Below, piece by piece: positions 16,839 to 26,194 of a stretch of DNA of 52,104 nucleotides. A program made the position numbers and the translations under genes. Under the pieces are notes generated by a model. It had not been told where the DNA came from. It saw nothing but the letters and a program-made list of their open reading frames with translations, and made no database searches. Position 1 is the first letter of the stretch; every line of letters begins with the position of its first letter. Source of the DNA: Bacteroidales bacterium (lineage in GTDB: Bacteria > Bacteroidota > Bacteroidia > Bacteroidales > UBA4417); contig JAURYB010000114.1 of NCBI GenBank assembly GCA_030654075.1, positions 1 to 52,104 of the forward strand. Reading direction: 5' to 3'.

Positions 16839-18017
16839 CTAATTCTTAATCAGTTTTTTACTTCCCGCAAAACCCTGTTCGGTATAGAACAGCATGATAT
16901 AGGTGCCTTTTGATACTGTGCTTAAGTCGAGATTCACTATATTCCCCGTCAGTGATTCCCGATTCAGGACCTTTTGACCGGTAAGATTTACCATGCTTAC
17001 TTTTTTAATGCCTTTAGGGATTCCAACCCAAACCATACTTTGGGCAGGATTAGGATATACCGTTACCTGCTCCATCAGCTTGTTTTCGGATATGCCGAAC
17101 GTAACAGCCAGGTCGTTATAAAAACTGATGTAGGTGTACTGATCGTGTTCAACCGTCCAGCTCCTGTTGGGTTGCCCATAGGGAAATTCAACGGCTGTAT
17201 CATTCCAGGAGCTGTTTATTCGAAATTTGAATTCAAGTTGGTCTCCATCCAGAAATCCCGCTATTGTAGTTGAATAGATTGCGGAATCTGATCCCGGAAC
17301 AATGGATAAAATGTTTTTCTTCCCATCAAAATTGTTGAAAGTTCCGGCTATGTCAACCGTGTCAGTTCCAGGATTAAAAAGGGTATCTGCAATATATTCG
17401 GACATGTTAACAATAAAAGTCAGACTCACAAATTGAGTTGAACTCTCGGTTACATTAATATCATCTATTGCAATTTTATCTCCTCCCGATTTTGTATTTA
17501 ACCTGAATCCGATAAAAATAGTCTGATCTGCGTATCCTGCGTTTGACAAATCTAATGTATTGGTAATTGGTGCCGTTGAATTATCAGAAGTGTATGATCC
17601 CGCAGCTCCATTGAAGAGGCAGCCGGCGACAGATTGCTCAGTAGTTGAAATATATACCTGGTAAGTATCTGTTTTTTCGCTGGTTAAGGATAAGCTATTC
17701 CATGATAATGTGGATGCCTTCCCAATCCTGATAGCGGGTGTTACAAACCAATCGTTGGCTACCGTATCCCCCAGATAATTTGAGGTAGCTATCGCGGCAT
17801 GATTCCCGGCAGATCCTGCGGTATTTACAAACCACGGGACACTTCGAAGTGTGTCCCACTCATTGCCTATCGGGTCTGCTTTGTCATAATTGGCAAGAAC
17901 ATAGCTCTGGAAAAGGTTGGCAGTATCTTCAAAGGTCTGGTGATAAATTACCTGTTGGGCATTTATGGCCATAGTGCTTGCCAGGATAAATAAGATCGCA
18001 ATAAAAAATTTCCTCAT
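16839..18017 (-). CDS. Secreted protein with choice-of-anchor J-like domain and T9SS C-terminal signal
   Basis: The 392-residue protein begins with a signal peptide (FFIAILFILASTMAINAQ). Residues about 20-195 resemble the choice-of-anchor J beta-sandwich, with HQTFEDT, NDWFVTPAI and GGDKIAIDDINVTE. Residues about 198-310 form a second beta-rich domain (VNMSEYIADTLFNPGTDTVD, then DQLEFKFRINSSW), similar to starch-binding or amylase-associated modules. The last 80 residues are a type A T9SS sorting domain: VTVYPNPAQSM, then LTGQKVL and YIMLF, ending KKLIKN. It is therefore probably exported through the outer membrane by the type IX system and attached or released outside. The binding target is unknown. 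It stands alone, divergent from the phosphoesterase gene. Confidence 0.88.
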   Translation of the reverse strand: MRKFFIAILFILASTMAINAQQVIYHQTFEDTANLFQSYVLANYDKADPIGNEWDTLRSVPWFVNTAGSAGNHAAIATSNYLGDTVANDWFVTPAIRIGKASTLSWNSLSLTSEKTDTYQVYISTTEQSVAGCLFNGAAGSYTSDNSTAPITNTLDLSNAGYADQTIFIGFRLNTKSGGDKIAIDDINVTESSTQFVSLTFIVNMSEYIADTLFNPGTDTVDIAGTFNNFDGKKNILSIVPGSDSAIYSTTIAGFLDGDQLEFKFRINSSWNDTAVEFPYGQPNRSWTVEHDQYTYISFYNDLAVTFGISENKLMEQVTVYPNPAQSMVWVGIPKGIKKVSMVNLTGQKVLNRESLTGNIVNLDLSTVSKGTYIMLFYTEQGFAGSKKLIKN

Positions 18018-18400
18018 CGTACAATAAAAATGAAATCAATGAATTTTTGAATGTCCATAAAGAATATTGTAGCACAATAAGTTATGACATATTCAAAGCA
18101 AGCTGTTTTGTTTAAAAGATGCAAATTTACAAATTCCGAAGCAATAAAAAGAGGGTGAACAAATTTAGGCGTCTGCAGTTATCTATTATTAGCAATTTTT
18201 AACGTTAATTTGCTGTATTTCCCTGCTTATGTAAAAAGGCATAGTTAAAATAATTTTAATGAAACATTTGGTGTCCGATCGTTTTGAGTTCCATTTTCAA
18301 GGTTCCGGTTTCATTTGGCTTCATATCTTACTGAAAAATCAGGTTTCTAAATCTTAGATTCCTGTATATTTATAGACACAAACACCCGACCAGTTTAACC
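18018..18400. other. Divergent intergenic region without recognised features
   Basis: This AT-rich space separates the divergent genes at 18017 (minus) and 18401 (plus). It must hold promoters for both, but I found no clear TTG/TAnnTTTG pair, hairpin or open frame. Confidence 0.5.
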
Positions 18401-19555
18401 ATGAAGTCATATCAGTTTCTTATCTTTTTCAGCATTGTTTTGCTGATTTATAGTCTTGTAAACTATTATATCTATATACGGGGCATACAGGCATTGCCGC
18501 AGGGGACAAGTTTTAAAAACTGGTATCCATGGATTTTTCTTTTCGTAAGTGCCTCGTACATAATAAGCCGCCTGATGGAGCGTGTATGGATTTCACCGCT
18601 TAGTAATATTTTTACGTTTGTAGGATCATTCTGGCTCGCGCTTATGATTTACTTCTTAATGGCAGTGCTGGTTATTGACATATTGAGGCTCATTCTCTAT
18701 TTTCTGCCACAACCTGCTATACTGGCAAACAATTATGTGGAATTTAAAAAATACCTTTTTATTGCGGTTGTTGGCATAGTGGGAATTGTTGTATTGCTTG
18801 GCCATATCAACGCACTTAACCCACGGGTAAAAAGAATTGATATTCATATTAATAAGAAAGCCGGTGAAATGAAAACGCTTCATATTGCTGCTGCTTCGGA
18901 TATTCATATGGGAACCCTGGTTGGTCCCAGGCGTACGGCTAAACTTGTGCAGATGTTAAACGACCGGCATGCTGATGTAATATTACTTGCCGGTGATATT
19001 GTAGATGAGGATCTGGCGCCTGTGATTCACAACGACCTGGGCCGATCATTAGTGAAACTCAAAGCGCCATTGGGCGTTTTTGCCATCACCGGGAACCACG
19101 AATACATCGGTGGTGCCGAAGCTGCTGTTAAGTATCTCCAGGATCATGGCATTACAATGTTAAGAGATACTTCACTAAAAATCAACGGAAGTTTCTACCT
19201 TGCCGGCCGCAACGATCGCGACTCGAAACGATTTAGCAAAAAAGAGCGTAAAGGCCTGGATAAAGTACTCGAAGGTGTAGATCTTTCATTTCCTGTGATC
19301 ATGATGGACCACCAACCGTTTAACTTGCAGCAGGTAGTTGATGCCGGTGTTGATTTTCAACTATCGGGACATACTCATCACGGGCAGTTGTGGCCTTTTA
19401 ATTATATTACAACAGCTATGTATGAAGTAAGCTGGGGATTTAAAAAGAAAGGGAATTCCAATTTTTATGTTTCAAGTGGCTATGGCGGCTGGGGACCACC
19501 GGTTCGCACAGGCAACAGGCCGGAGATACTGGATATTTATATAACTTTTAACTAA
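18401..19555 (+). CDS. Membrane-bound metallophosphoesterase
   Basis: The 384-residue protein has about four N-terminal membrane segments (residues 5-25, 43-60, 75-100 and 115-135), then a calcineurin-like phosphoesterase domain. All metal-binding motifs are present: ASDIHMG, LLAGDIVDE, ITGNHEY, MMDHQPFN and LSGHTHHGQLWP. It belongs to the YkuE/YaeI-type group; the relatives with known activity act on membrane lipids such as UDP-diacylglucosamine, but the substrate here is unknown. LpxH is encoded separately at 34039, so this is not the only candidate for that step. The next gene, ogt, follows 50 bp downstream and may be co-transcribed. Confidence 0.9.
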   Translation: MKSYQFLIFFSIVLLIYSLVNYYIYIRGIQALPQGTSFKNWYPWIFLFVSASYIISRLMERVWISPLSNIFTFVGSFWLALMIYFLMAVLVIDILRLILYFLPQPAILANNYVEFKKYLFIAVVGIVGIVVLLGHINALNPRVKRIDIHINKKAGEMKTLHIAAASDIHMGTLVGPRRTAKLVQMLNDRHADVILLAGDIVDEDLAPVIHNDLGRSLVKLKAPLGVFAITGNHEYIGGAEAAVKYLQDHGITMLRDTSLKINGSFYLAGRNDRDSKRFSKKERKGLDKVLEGVDLSFPVIMMDHQPFNLQQVVDAGVDFQLSGHTHHGQLWPFNYITTAMYEVSWGFKKKGNSNFYVSSGYGGWGPPVRTGNRPEILDIYITFN

Positions 19556-19605
19556 CCCGTGCTGATTGCATAAATACGTAAGTTGTTGAGGAAAAAGATT
19601 TTACT

Positions 19606-20091
19606 ATGAATTTAAACTCAGCACGCATTCAATCCCCGGTTGGAATTATCGAAATATCCGGAAGTGAAGCTGGAATTCGTTCAATACTTTTTATGGATAA
19701 TGAGATTGAGGAAACGCCAGTTCCTGCTTTTTTGCAGGAATGTGTAACCCAATTAAACGAATATTTCGATGGAAAGCGGAAGCAGTTCAATTTAAAACTT
19801 GATCCGAGGGGAACTGCTTTTCAGCTTAAAGTATGGAAGAAGCTTCAGGAAATTCCTTTCGGAAGAACTATCAGTTACCTTGATCTTGCCCGAATGACCG
19901 GCCGCGAAACCAACACACGTGCTGTCGGAAACGCGAATGGTAAAAACCAAATTAACATTGTAGTTCCTTGTCATCGTGTTATTGGTAGTAACGGAAAATT
20001 AACCGGATATGGTGGCGGTTTGTGGCGTAAGGAAATCCTGTTAAAACTGGAAATGGGTGATACGATGCCGGGATTGTTTGCCGGTACATAG
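19606..20091 (+). CDS. ogt: Methylated-DNA-[protein]-cysteine S-methyltransferase
   Basis: This suicide enzyme takes alkyl groups from O6-alkylguanine onto its own cysteine. The 161-residue protein has an N-terminal ribonuclease-H-like part and a C-terminal helix-turn-helix part with GTAFQLKVWKKLQEIPFGRT, the arginine finger region ETNTRAVGNANGKN, and the active site VVPCHRVIG with Cys122. Length is typical for the Ogt/Ada-C group. It lies 50 bp downstream of the phosphoesterase. An AlkD-like DNA repair protein is encoded separately at 42740. Confidence 0.95.
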   Translation: MNLNSARIQSPVGIIEISGSEAGIRSILFMDNEIEETPVPAFLQECVTQLNEYFDGKRKQFNLKLDPRGTAFQLKVWKKLQEIPFGRTISYLDLARMTGRETNTRAVGNANGKNQINIVVPCHRVIGSNGKLTGYGGGLWRKEILLKLEMGDTMPGLFAGT

Positions 20092-20165
20092 AATAGATAG
20101 TTGAACAGAAAGGATTATGATTCCTTGCCGGTTTCCTGTTATTCTTAAATTAATGAGTTTCTTGA

Positions 20166-21944
20166 TCAAAGCTTGATCTTTTCCAGTTCACTCCGTTTAA
20201 CTATTCTGCCAACAGGATATAGGTTCAGCCGGTTATCCCAGTACTCCGATTTACTGTAAAACCAATTCAGCAGAGCATCAGGATCAGAAGCAAATTCTTT
20301 ATCAGAAGCTTTTTTCTGATCAAACTCTGTTTTCAAAGCGGGGTCTTTTTTAATCATTTCCCTTGCCATCGTTTCCATTACATACGATTCGGAATATTCT
20401 TTCTGTTCGAGGTATTTATCAAAAAATCCCCAGGCAGCATACGAATCAGGCGATGCCGGCTCCAGTAAATGCGCAATAACTCTTGCTGTGCGCTGGTTCA
20501 TATCAACCACCATTGTTCCGGCAGGGAATGTTTGCTGCACTATTGAGTCAATCAGTTCGTAAGTTAATTTATGATGACCTTCGTATGGTCTTTGTTGCCA
20601 GTATACATTGGCAAAACGGCTTGATTTTACAGTGCATATGACTTCATGATTCAGTTTTGTCATTTTTACACCGTGAAACCGCAGCCCATCAATAATGGAG
20701 CTGCATTGCGGAGGGATAAGGTATGCTTCAGGAAGGCTTACAAACTTGTCCGCTATGCAATTCGGGAACATGGTTAGCTGCCATACGGTTGGTTTCCGGT
20801 TATTATATTTAAACCATAAGCCACCGGTAAGATCGCTGGTATCAATCGTATAATCATATCCAAGAAATTCTATCTTGGTGCTATCTTTAAGCGATTCGGA
20901 GAAATTCACCGGGAATGGTTCTTTCCTGAACTCCTCGCTTGCTGAATATGCATCAGCTTTTGAAACAAGAGTTTGCAGTGTTTTGTATTCCCTATTAAGC
21001 AGTTCAAGCGTATGAGTTATCATAGCATAAGTGCTGGAAACTCTCGCTTTATAGGGTTTCAGCATATGGGTTTCGATCAGCAGTCCCGGACGGTTTTGTA
21101 CGGCTGTGTATCCCTGTGAGAGCATAGGAGGCGCAACTCCTACTGTAAGTCCGCTACGCGGATCGTGCCAGTTGCGAAACTGAACATACGGGAATATGGG
21201 ATATCCTGATTTTTTCATCTCGCTTACAAGGTAAGTTTCGCATGTTTTCTCGGTCCATTCCGACAGGTTTTTCTCCATGCAGCCTTTGGTTTCGAGTGCG
21301 TAAGTCATAGTATATTGAAAGTCAGCTCCGTCAGTAACGTGACAATCTACGAAAAATTCGGGTAACCATTTAGTATACAAATTAAGCCAAGCCTGCATTT
21401 CGGGTGCATCGGCTTTCATGAAATCGCGGTTCAGGTTCAGGTTTTGTGAGGTGGTTCGCCAGCCCATTTCATCAGGTCCGTTCTGGTTGATCCGGTTATA
21501 CGGACCAAAACGTTCGTGCCCGTCAGTATTTAAAATCGGGATAAACAGGATGGTAACATGATTAAGCAGTGATAAATTTTTCTTGTAAACAGCTATATCG
21601 CGCAGCAGCATCAGGCCGGCATCTTTACCGTCGCATTCGCCGGCATGGATGCACGCTTCAATAAGCAAAACAGCATTCCCGCTTTTACGAACCGCCTCAG
21701 GAGTGAAATTGCCGTTTTTGTCTGCAATGAGTAGCGGCAAGTCCCGCCCCTGTGGGCTTTTACCGAATGTTGTATATTTTAATATTGGTGATGCTTTATC
21801 AAGTTTTCCGCAAAACTCAATTGTTTCCGCATACCGGGGAGTACCAAGGTATTGTGATTTTTCATAATAAGTCTGAAATGCAGTATCCTGGGCTGAAAGT
21901 TGCACCATCAGTAAGAAACTTAAAAGAGAGAGAATCAATTTCAT
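20166..21944 (-). CDS. Secreted M14-family zinc carboxypeptidase
   Basis: The 592-residue protein has a signal peptide (LILSLLSFLLMVQLSAQ) and an M14 peptidase domain. The zinc ligands can be placed at His100 and Glu103 (CIHAGECDG) and His202 (VDCHVTDG). NLNLNRDFMKADAPE supplies the substrate-binding Asn/Arg pair, and the catalytic Glu is likely Glu289 in LLIETHM. M14 enzymes remove C-terminal residues from peptides. The remaining C-terminal 250 residues are beta-rich and not recognised, and may bind substrate or cell wall. There is no T9SS signal, so it is probably periplasmic. It is convergent with ogt. Confidence 0.92.
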   Translation of the reverse strand: MKLILSLLSFLLMVQLSAQDTAFQTYYEKSQYLGTPRYAETIEFCGKLDKASPILKYTTFGKSPQGRDLPLLIADKNGNFTPEAVRKSGNAVLLIEACIHAGECDGKDAGLMLLRDIAVYKKNLSLLNHVTILFIPILNTDGHERFGPYNRINQNGPDEMGWRTTSQNLNLNRDFMKADAPEMQAWLNLYTKWLPEFFVDCHVTDGADFQYTMTYALETKGCMEKNLSEWTEKTCETYLVSEMKKSGYPIFPYVQFRNWHDPRSGLTVGVAPPMLSQGYTAVQNRPGLLIETHMLKPYKARVSSTYAMITHTLELLNREYKTLQTLVSKADAYSASEEFRKEPFPVNFSESLKDSTKIEFLGYDYTIDTSDLTGGLWFKYNNRKPTVWQLTMFPNCIADKFVSLPEAYLIPPQCSSIIDGLRFHGVKMTKLNHEVICTVKSSRFANVYWQQRPYEGHHKLTYELIDSIVQQTFPAGTMVVDMNQRTARVIAHLLEPASPDSYAAWGFFDKYLEQKEYSESYVMETMAREMIKKDPALKTEFDQKKASDKEFASDPDALLNWFYSKSEYWDNRLNLYPVGRIVKRSELEKIKL

Positions 21945-22014
21945 TCTGAAAATTATTTGGGCGCAAAAGTAAACATATAATCCACTTTGTGGAAGAAATA
22001 TGGAGGGCCGGGAA

Positions 22015-22075
22015 GGGGAAATGGGGAAATGGGAAAATAGAAAATAGGGAATTGGAAAATAGGGAAATAGGCCTT
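22015..22075. repeat. GGAAAATAG-type purine tract
   Basis: About 60 bp of GGGAAATGGGAAAATAGAAAATAGGG-like irregular words lie between the peptidase start and the pfkA end. It is the same word type as at 9862 and 40806, and, on the other strand, at 4140. Confidence 0.75.
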
Positions 22076-22137
22076 TGTTAATTTAAAAACTTTAACCCAC
22101 ACTTCGCTCAGCAAGGCAAAAACATAAAACACACGAA

Positions 22138-22212
22138 CCCTTGAACACCGCACTCATTTAAACCCTTGAACGCCGCAGGCATTTGAACCCTTGAACGCCG
22201 CAGGCATTTGAA
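22138..22212. repeat. Three tandem copies of a 25-bp unit next to the pfkA stop
   Basis: The unit CCCTTGAACGCCGCAGGCAT plus TTGAA occurs three times end to end (22138, 22163, 22188). The last two copies are identical; the first has a few changes. The array ends 3 bp before the pfkA stop codon. Confidence 0.88.
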
Positions 22213-22215
22213 CAC

Positions 22216-23256
22216 TTATACTTTCCTGTCCCCAAAACAAATACCCATTTTTCTTGATTTTTTAATAAGAGAGTTATCTGGTGGTACAAGTTTGAGTTTT
22301 CCGCCTACCTGGTCAAGAGGTATTGATGTTATCGTTTCGCCATCCTTGCAAACCATTACGCCGAATTTGCCTTCTGCTATGAGTTCAACGGCATGGGCAC
22401 CGTAACGGGTTGCCAAAATGCGATCCATTGGGTTAGGCGAACCTCCCCGTTGTACATATCCAAGAATGGTTTCGCGGGTTTCGAGACCGGTTTTTTCTTT
22501 AATTGATTGTGCAACAAATGAAGCTGCTGAGGTTCCTTTGGGCTTTGAAATACCTTCGGCTACAACTACAATAGAGTATGGCTTTTTGTTTTTCACCCTT
22601 TTTTCAAGGTAGCGGGCAACGATATCCATGTCGTAGGGGATTTCCGGGATTAAGATTACATCCCCGCCACCAGCAACTCCTGAGTATAGCGTAAGCCACC
22701 CTGCATTATGCCCCATCAGTTCAATAACCATAATCCGTTTATGAGAATTGGCTGTTGAATGCAGTCTGTCAATAGACTCTGTTGCTATGCCGACTGCAGT
22801 ATCGAACCCGAAAGTCACATCTGTTCCGTATACATCATTGTCAATAGTTTTTGGAATTCCGATTATGTTCAAGCCTTCTGCAGCCAGTTTTGCAGCCGTT
22901 TTTTGAGTTCCGTTACCACCGATTACCACCAAAGCATCAAGTCCGATTTCTTTATAATTTTTCTTAATAACCTTTGACATGTTTTCTCCGGTAATGGGAT
23001 CGTTTTTGAATGGCTTATCGCGCGAAGTTCCAAGAATGGTCCCTCCAAGGGTAAGCATACCCGAAAGCTGCGTTTCCTCCAATTCTATATATTCTTTTTC
23101 TATGAGTCCGCGAAAGCCTGAAGAAATCCCGATTACTTTCATTCCATATTCGGTTATGGCAGTTTTTCCCACACCTCGGATAGCGGCGTTTATACCAGGA
23201 CAATCGCCTCCGGCTGTCAGTATTCCAATCTTCATTCCACGGGTCGAAAGAGTCAT
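22216..23256 (-). CDS. pfkA: 6-phosphofructokinase
   Basis: PfkA phosphorylates fructose-6-phosphate in glycolysis. The 346-residue protein has TAGGDCPGINAAIRG, GTSRDKPF, GGNGTQKTA, GIPKTIDNDVYGTD with the catalytic Asp, ELMGHNAGW, IPEIPYD and YVQRGGSPNPMDR. The glycine in GGNGT (where PPi-dependent enzymes have Asp) points to ATP use. The lysine in PKTIDND is seen in the PPi-related or group III branch rather than in E. coli PfkA, so it looks like a group III ATP-type enzyme. A second in-frame ATG at 23235 gives the common start MKIGILTAGG. A -7-like box (TACCTTTG, 23281-23288, minus) precedes the gene. Confidence 0.95.
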   Translation of the reverse strand: MTLSTRGMKIGILTAGGDCPGINAAIRGVGKTAITEYGMKVIGISSGFRGLIEKEYIELEETQLSGMLTLGGTILGTSRDKPFKNDPITGENMSKVIKKNYKEIGLDALVVIGGNGTQKTAAKLAAEGLNIIGIPKTIDNDVYGTDVTFGFDTAVGIATESIDRLHSTANSHKRIMVIELMGHNAGWLTLYSGVAGGGDVILIPEIPYDMDIVARYLEKRVKNKKPYSIVVVAEGISKPKGTSAASFVAQSIKEKTGLETRETILGYVQRGGSPNPMDRILATRYGAHAVELIAEGKFGVMVCKDGETITSIPLDQVGGKLKLVPPDNSLIKKSRKMGICFGDRKV

Positions 23257-23606
23257 CTTCTTGAATTCATTATGTATTTACAAAGGTAATGCTATTCGTC
23301 AACAGTGGCTGTTAATTTTTTAAATCACAAAATAAACATAACAACATATACTCCTTTTACTGAGGTCGATTTCAGGCAAGTTAATTTCATCCACCGGAGA
23401 ACATCTGATAAAAATATTGCTGAAAGTGAGTATTCTGCAACATGTTTCCGCAATTCATTGTTTCTGTTTTTATGATTACCTCAACACCTTTAATGTATAT
23501 ATATCGCGGGCTGACAATCAAACAATAATGTACTTAAAAATCATGTCAAAGATAAACCTGTATATATAAATGAATATCAGAATATTGCTTAAGGTTTAAT
23601 TATCAG

Positions 23607-23637
23607 TTGAATGAAAGTATTATTTTTTATACTTTTG
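23607..23637 (+). promoter_or_regulatory. Bacteroidota-type promoter of a small transcript
   Basis: TTG at 23607-23609 and TACTTTTG at 23630-23637 are separated by 20 bp, an exact fit to TTG-N19/20-TAnnTTTG. Transcription should start near 23643, 260 bp ahead of the next gene. Confidence 0.75.
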
Positions 23638-23642
23638 CGGAA

Positions 23643-23797
23643 ACTACAAAAAGCATACGGATTATTTCCTGGAATGGTGAGGGTCGTTGATGAAATTTTA
23701 TCCTCTGACTTAACAATTTGCAGCTGAATGTAAGTTTATACTTCTTTCCCCCAAACTAATTAAAATAAGTCCGGGGATTGTGGAAGAAGTTTTTTTT
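23643..23797 (+). ncRNA. Candidate small non-coding RNA, about 155 nt
   Basis: A full-consensus promoter lies just upstream and a hairpin followed by eight T residues ends the unit, all inside the 650-bp gap between pfkA (23256) and the TetR gene (23907). No convincing reading frame occurs inside; the longest starting ATG gives only 17 codons. It does not match any RNA family that I can recognise by eye, though 6S RNA and a long regulatory leader are possibilities. The start is estimated from the promoter and the end from the U-run. The remainder of the gap (23289-23606 and 23798-23906) shows nothing else. Confidence 0.5.
23740..23797 (+). terminator. Intrinsic terminator of the small RNA unit
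   Basis: ACTTCTT (23740) pairs with AAGAAGT (23784-23790), and TCCCC pairs with GGGGA inside. The stem is followed by an unbroken T-run. Confidence 0.75.
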
Positions 23798-23906
23798 GTT
23801 CATGCAAATAATAAGTGACTTACTCCCCTTTTAATTCATTTTGAACCACTTCAAAAAAGTTTGTCACACAGATTCTTAAACAGGCTCACTACTCAATTAT
23901 AAAATT

Positions 23907-24521
23907 ATGCGCGATTCTAACTACCCTTTGGTTGAAGATGTACGAAAATTACTTTCCGGCTATAAATCGAATGAATTTACATTTCAGAATCTTGCCAAAG
24001 AACTGAACCTGCCTATAGATACTCTGGTGAATACTTTTGGCTCAGAAGCAGGGCTGGTGGAGGAAATTTTGAATTTTGAGCAACAGAATCTGGAAAATAT
24101 TTTCTCAGAATTTGATTTTGAGGGGACTAACTCGATTGATGACTTATTGGTTGTGAGCAAAGAGATAAACGACAAGTTTGACTATATTTTGCCGAGTATA
24201 ACTTTTGATTTGCGATCCAGATTTCCTGAAGTGCGGCAGAAATTTGTTGAAAAGCGTATCAGTTTTGTCAACGCGAAAATCAAATCGAATTTCGAAATAG
24301 GAATGCAACAGGGTATGTATCGGCATGACCTGAGTACTGAACTTGTTGCCCGCATTTACATGAGCAGGCTTATCGATATGCACAACCCTGACTTTTTCCC
24401 AAACGAAGGCATTTCATTCTCTGTACTTTTTGATGTGATGTTTGATACATTTATCCGTGGCATCTGTACCGAAGAAGGTAAAAATTATTATGAGAAAAAA
24501 ATCAAACGCATGAAGTTTTGA
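23907..24521 (+). CDS. TetR/AcrR-like transcriptional regulator
   Basis: The 204-residue protein has the TetR layout: an N-terminal helix-turn-helix around residues 20-60 (FTFQNLAKELNLPIDTLVNTFGSEAGLVEEI) and an all-helical ligand or dimer domain. The region TFDLRSRFPEVRQKFVEKR and a terminal Lys-rich end (KKIKRMKF) are seen in other Bacteroidota TetR proteins. The ligand is not predictable. It lies 138 bp upstream of the SQR-like gene on the same strand, so it may regulate that gene, but this is inferred from position only. Confidence 0.82.
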   Translation: MRDSNYPLVEDVRKLLSGYKSNEFTFQNLAKELNLPIDTLVNTFGSEAGLVEEILNFEQQNLENIFSEFDFEGTNSIDDLLVVSKEINDKFDYILPSITFDLRSRFPEVRQKFVEKRISFVNAKIKSNFEIGMQQGMYRHDLSTELVARIYMSRLIDMHNPDFFPNEGISFSVLFDVMFDTFIRGICTEEGKNYYEKKIKRMKF

Positions 24522-24659
24522 CCTCTTTAGCCTTGTTTATACTTTATGATAAAATGATTTCGGGAGGGCATAAATATTAATTTGTAGTAAATCTTATTTT
24601 TCATATTGCTTTTGATATTTCTTTTATTGATATCTTTAACTGTTTTTAATCAATAAAAT

Positions 24660-26117
24660 ATGTCAAAAGTTGTAATTCTTGGTGCCGGTATTGCCGGACA
24701 CACTGCCGCGCAGATTGTAAAGCGGAAACTAGGGCGAAAACACGAAGTTATCGTTATAAGTCCTAACTCAAAATACCAGTGGATTCCTTCAAATATATGG
24801 GTAGGTATCGGCCAGATGACAGCAAAGAATGTCACTTTCGAATTAGCGCCTGTTTATAAAAAACTGGGCATCGAATATAAACAAGCTAAAGCTACTGCCT
24901 TGTTTCCCGAAGGCGATGCGAATATTTCAAATCCCTATGTTGCTATTGAATATACTGGCCACTATAAACTAGGGCAAACTGAGAAAATTGAATATGATTT
25001 CCTGATAAACGCAACCGGTCCCAAGCTTAATTTTGGAGCTACCGAAGGTCTGGGTCCTGAAGGTTTTAGCGAATCAGTTTGCAACTACATTCATGCAGGG
25101 CATGCCTGGGAAAAACTTCAGCTATCCCTCGATAAAATGGCTAAAGGCGAAAAACAACGATTTCTGATAGGCACAGGGCATCCTACTGCCACCTGCCAGG
25201 GGGCTGCTTTTGAATATGCGTTGAATGTGGCTTTTGAAATAAACAAGCGGAAACTCAACAATATGGCTGAGATCACATGGATTACCAACGAATACGAAGT
25301 AGGTGATTTCGGAATGGGAGGCGCATTTATCAAAAAAGGCGGTTATGTCACTTCTACCCGGATTTTTTCAGAATCCATTTTATCCGAATATGGTATTAAA
25401 TGGATCAAACGCGCGGGAATTACAAAGCTTGAACAGGGAAAGGCACATTATCAGACATTGGATGGCGAAATACACACACAGGAATTCGATTTTGCCATGC
25501 TTATTCCTGCATTTGCCGGGGTAGGAATTAAAGCTTTTGCTAAAGATGGAGCCGAAATTACTGCCGATTTGTTCGCACCGAGTGGTTTTATGAAAGTAGA
25601 TGCAGATTATCAGCCAAAACAATTTGAAGACTGGTCAGTAGCCGATTGGCCATCCGTGTATCAAAGTCCTAAATATGATACTATTTTTGCAGCCGGAATA
25701 GCGTTTGCGCCACCACATGCTATTTCGAAACCGATGACTAATAAAAACGGGTTGGCAATTTTCCCGACACCTCCACGCACAGGCATGCCATCAGGGATTA
25801 TGGGAAAAGTTGTTGCGATGAATGTTGCTGAACGTATTAAAACAGGCAGCAAAGAGATGAAGCACAAAGCTTCGATGGGTAAAATGGGCGCCGCATGTAT
25901 CATATCGTCTGGTTACGGCTTACGCGATGGCATGGCTGCCACCATGACCGTCTTCCCTGTAGTACCGGATTATGAGAAATTTCCAGAATGGGGGCGCGAC
26001 TTAAGCTATACCATGGGCGAACCCGGGCTGGCTGGACATTGGATTAAACTTGTTTTGCATTTTATGTTTATTTACAAGGCTAAAGCCTTGCCATTCTGGT
26101 GGTTGATACCGGAATAA
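24660..26117 (+). CDS. Sulfide:quinone oxidoreductase-like flavoprotein
   Basis: The 485-residue protein is an FAD-dependent member of the SQR/FCSD group. It has an N-terminal dinucleotide-binding motif VVILGAGIAGHTAA, the segment SKYQWIPSNIWVGIG (where SQR proteins have their flavin-side loop), DFLINATGPKL, and GTGHPTATCQGAAFEYALN with a cysteine (about Cys180) in the position of an SQR active-site cysteine. Later parts include TNKNGLAIFPTPPRTGMPSG and GAACIISSG, with another candidate cysteine. The C-terminal stretch WIKLVLHFMFIYKAKALPFW is hydrophobic and fits membrane attachment near quinone. SQR oxidises sulfide and passes electrons to quinone. The exact subtype, and whether sulfide is the substrate, cannot be settled here. 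Confidence 0.85.
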   Translation: MSKVVILGAGIAGHTAAQIVKRKLGRKHEVIVISPNSKYQWIPSNIWVGIGQMTAKNVTFELAPVYKKLGIEYKQAKATALFPEGDANISNPYVAIEYTGHYKLGQTEKIEYDFLINATGPKLNFGATEGLGPEGFSESVCNYIHAGHAWEKLQLSLDKMAKGEKQRFLIGTGHPTATCQGAAFEYALNVAFEINKRKLNNMAEITWITNEYEVGDFGMGGAFIKKGGYVTSTRIFSESILSEYGIKWIKRAGITKLEQGKAHYQTLDGEIHTQEFDFAMLIPAFAGVGIKAFAKDGAEITADLFAPSGFMKVDADYQPKQFEDWSVADWPSVYQSPKYDTIFAAGIAFAPPHAISKPMTNKNGLAIFPTPPRTGMPSGIMGKVVAMNVAERIKTGSKEMKHKASMGKMGAACIISSGYGLRDGMAATMTVFPVVPDYEKFPEWGRDLSYTMGEPGLAGHWIKLVLHFMFIYKAKALPFWWLIPE

Positions 26118-26139
26118 ACTCAAATTGTAATTTCGGTTT

Positions 26140-26192
26140 CCTAAAAGTCTAATAACCTAACAGCCTAATCCCTAACAGCCTAAATCCCTGAA
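26140..26192. repeat. CCTAACAG-type word repeat
   Basis: Short repeats of CCTAACAGCCTAATCC type lie between the SQR-like gene and the small frame starting at 26195. Confidence 0.65.
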
Positions 26193-26194
26193 AA

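Noticed and set aside
20092..20165. Bidirectional terminator between ogt and the M14 gene
   Set aside because: AAGGA/TCCTT and AACAG/CTGTT can pair, but the stem is broken and no T-run follows on either strand.
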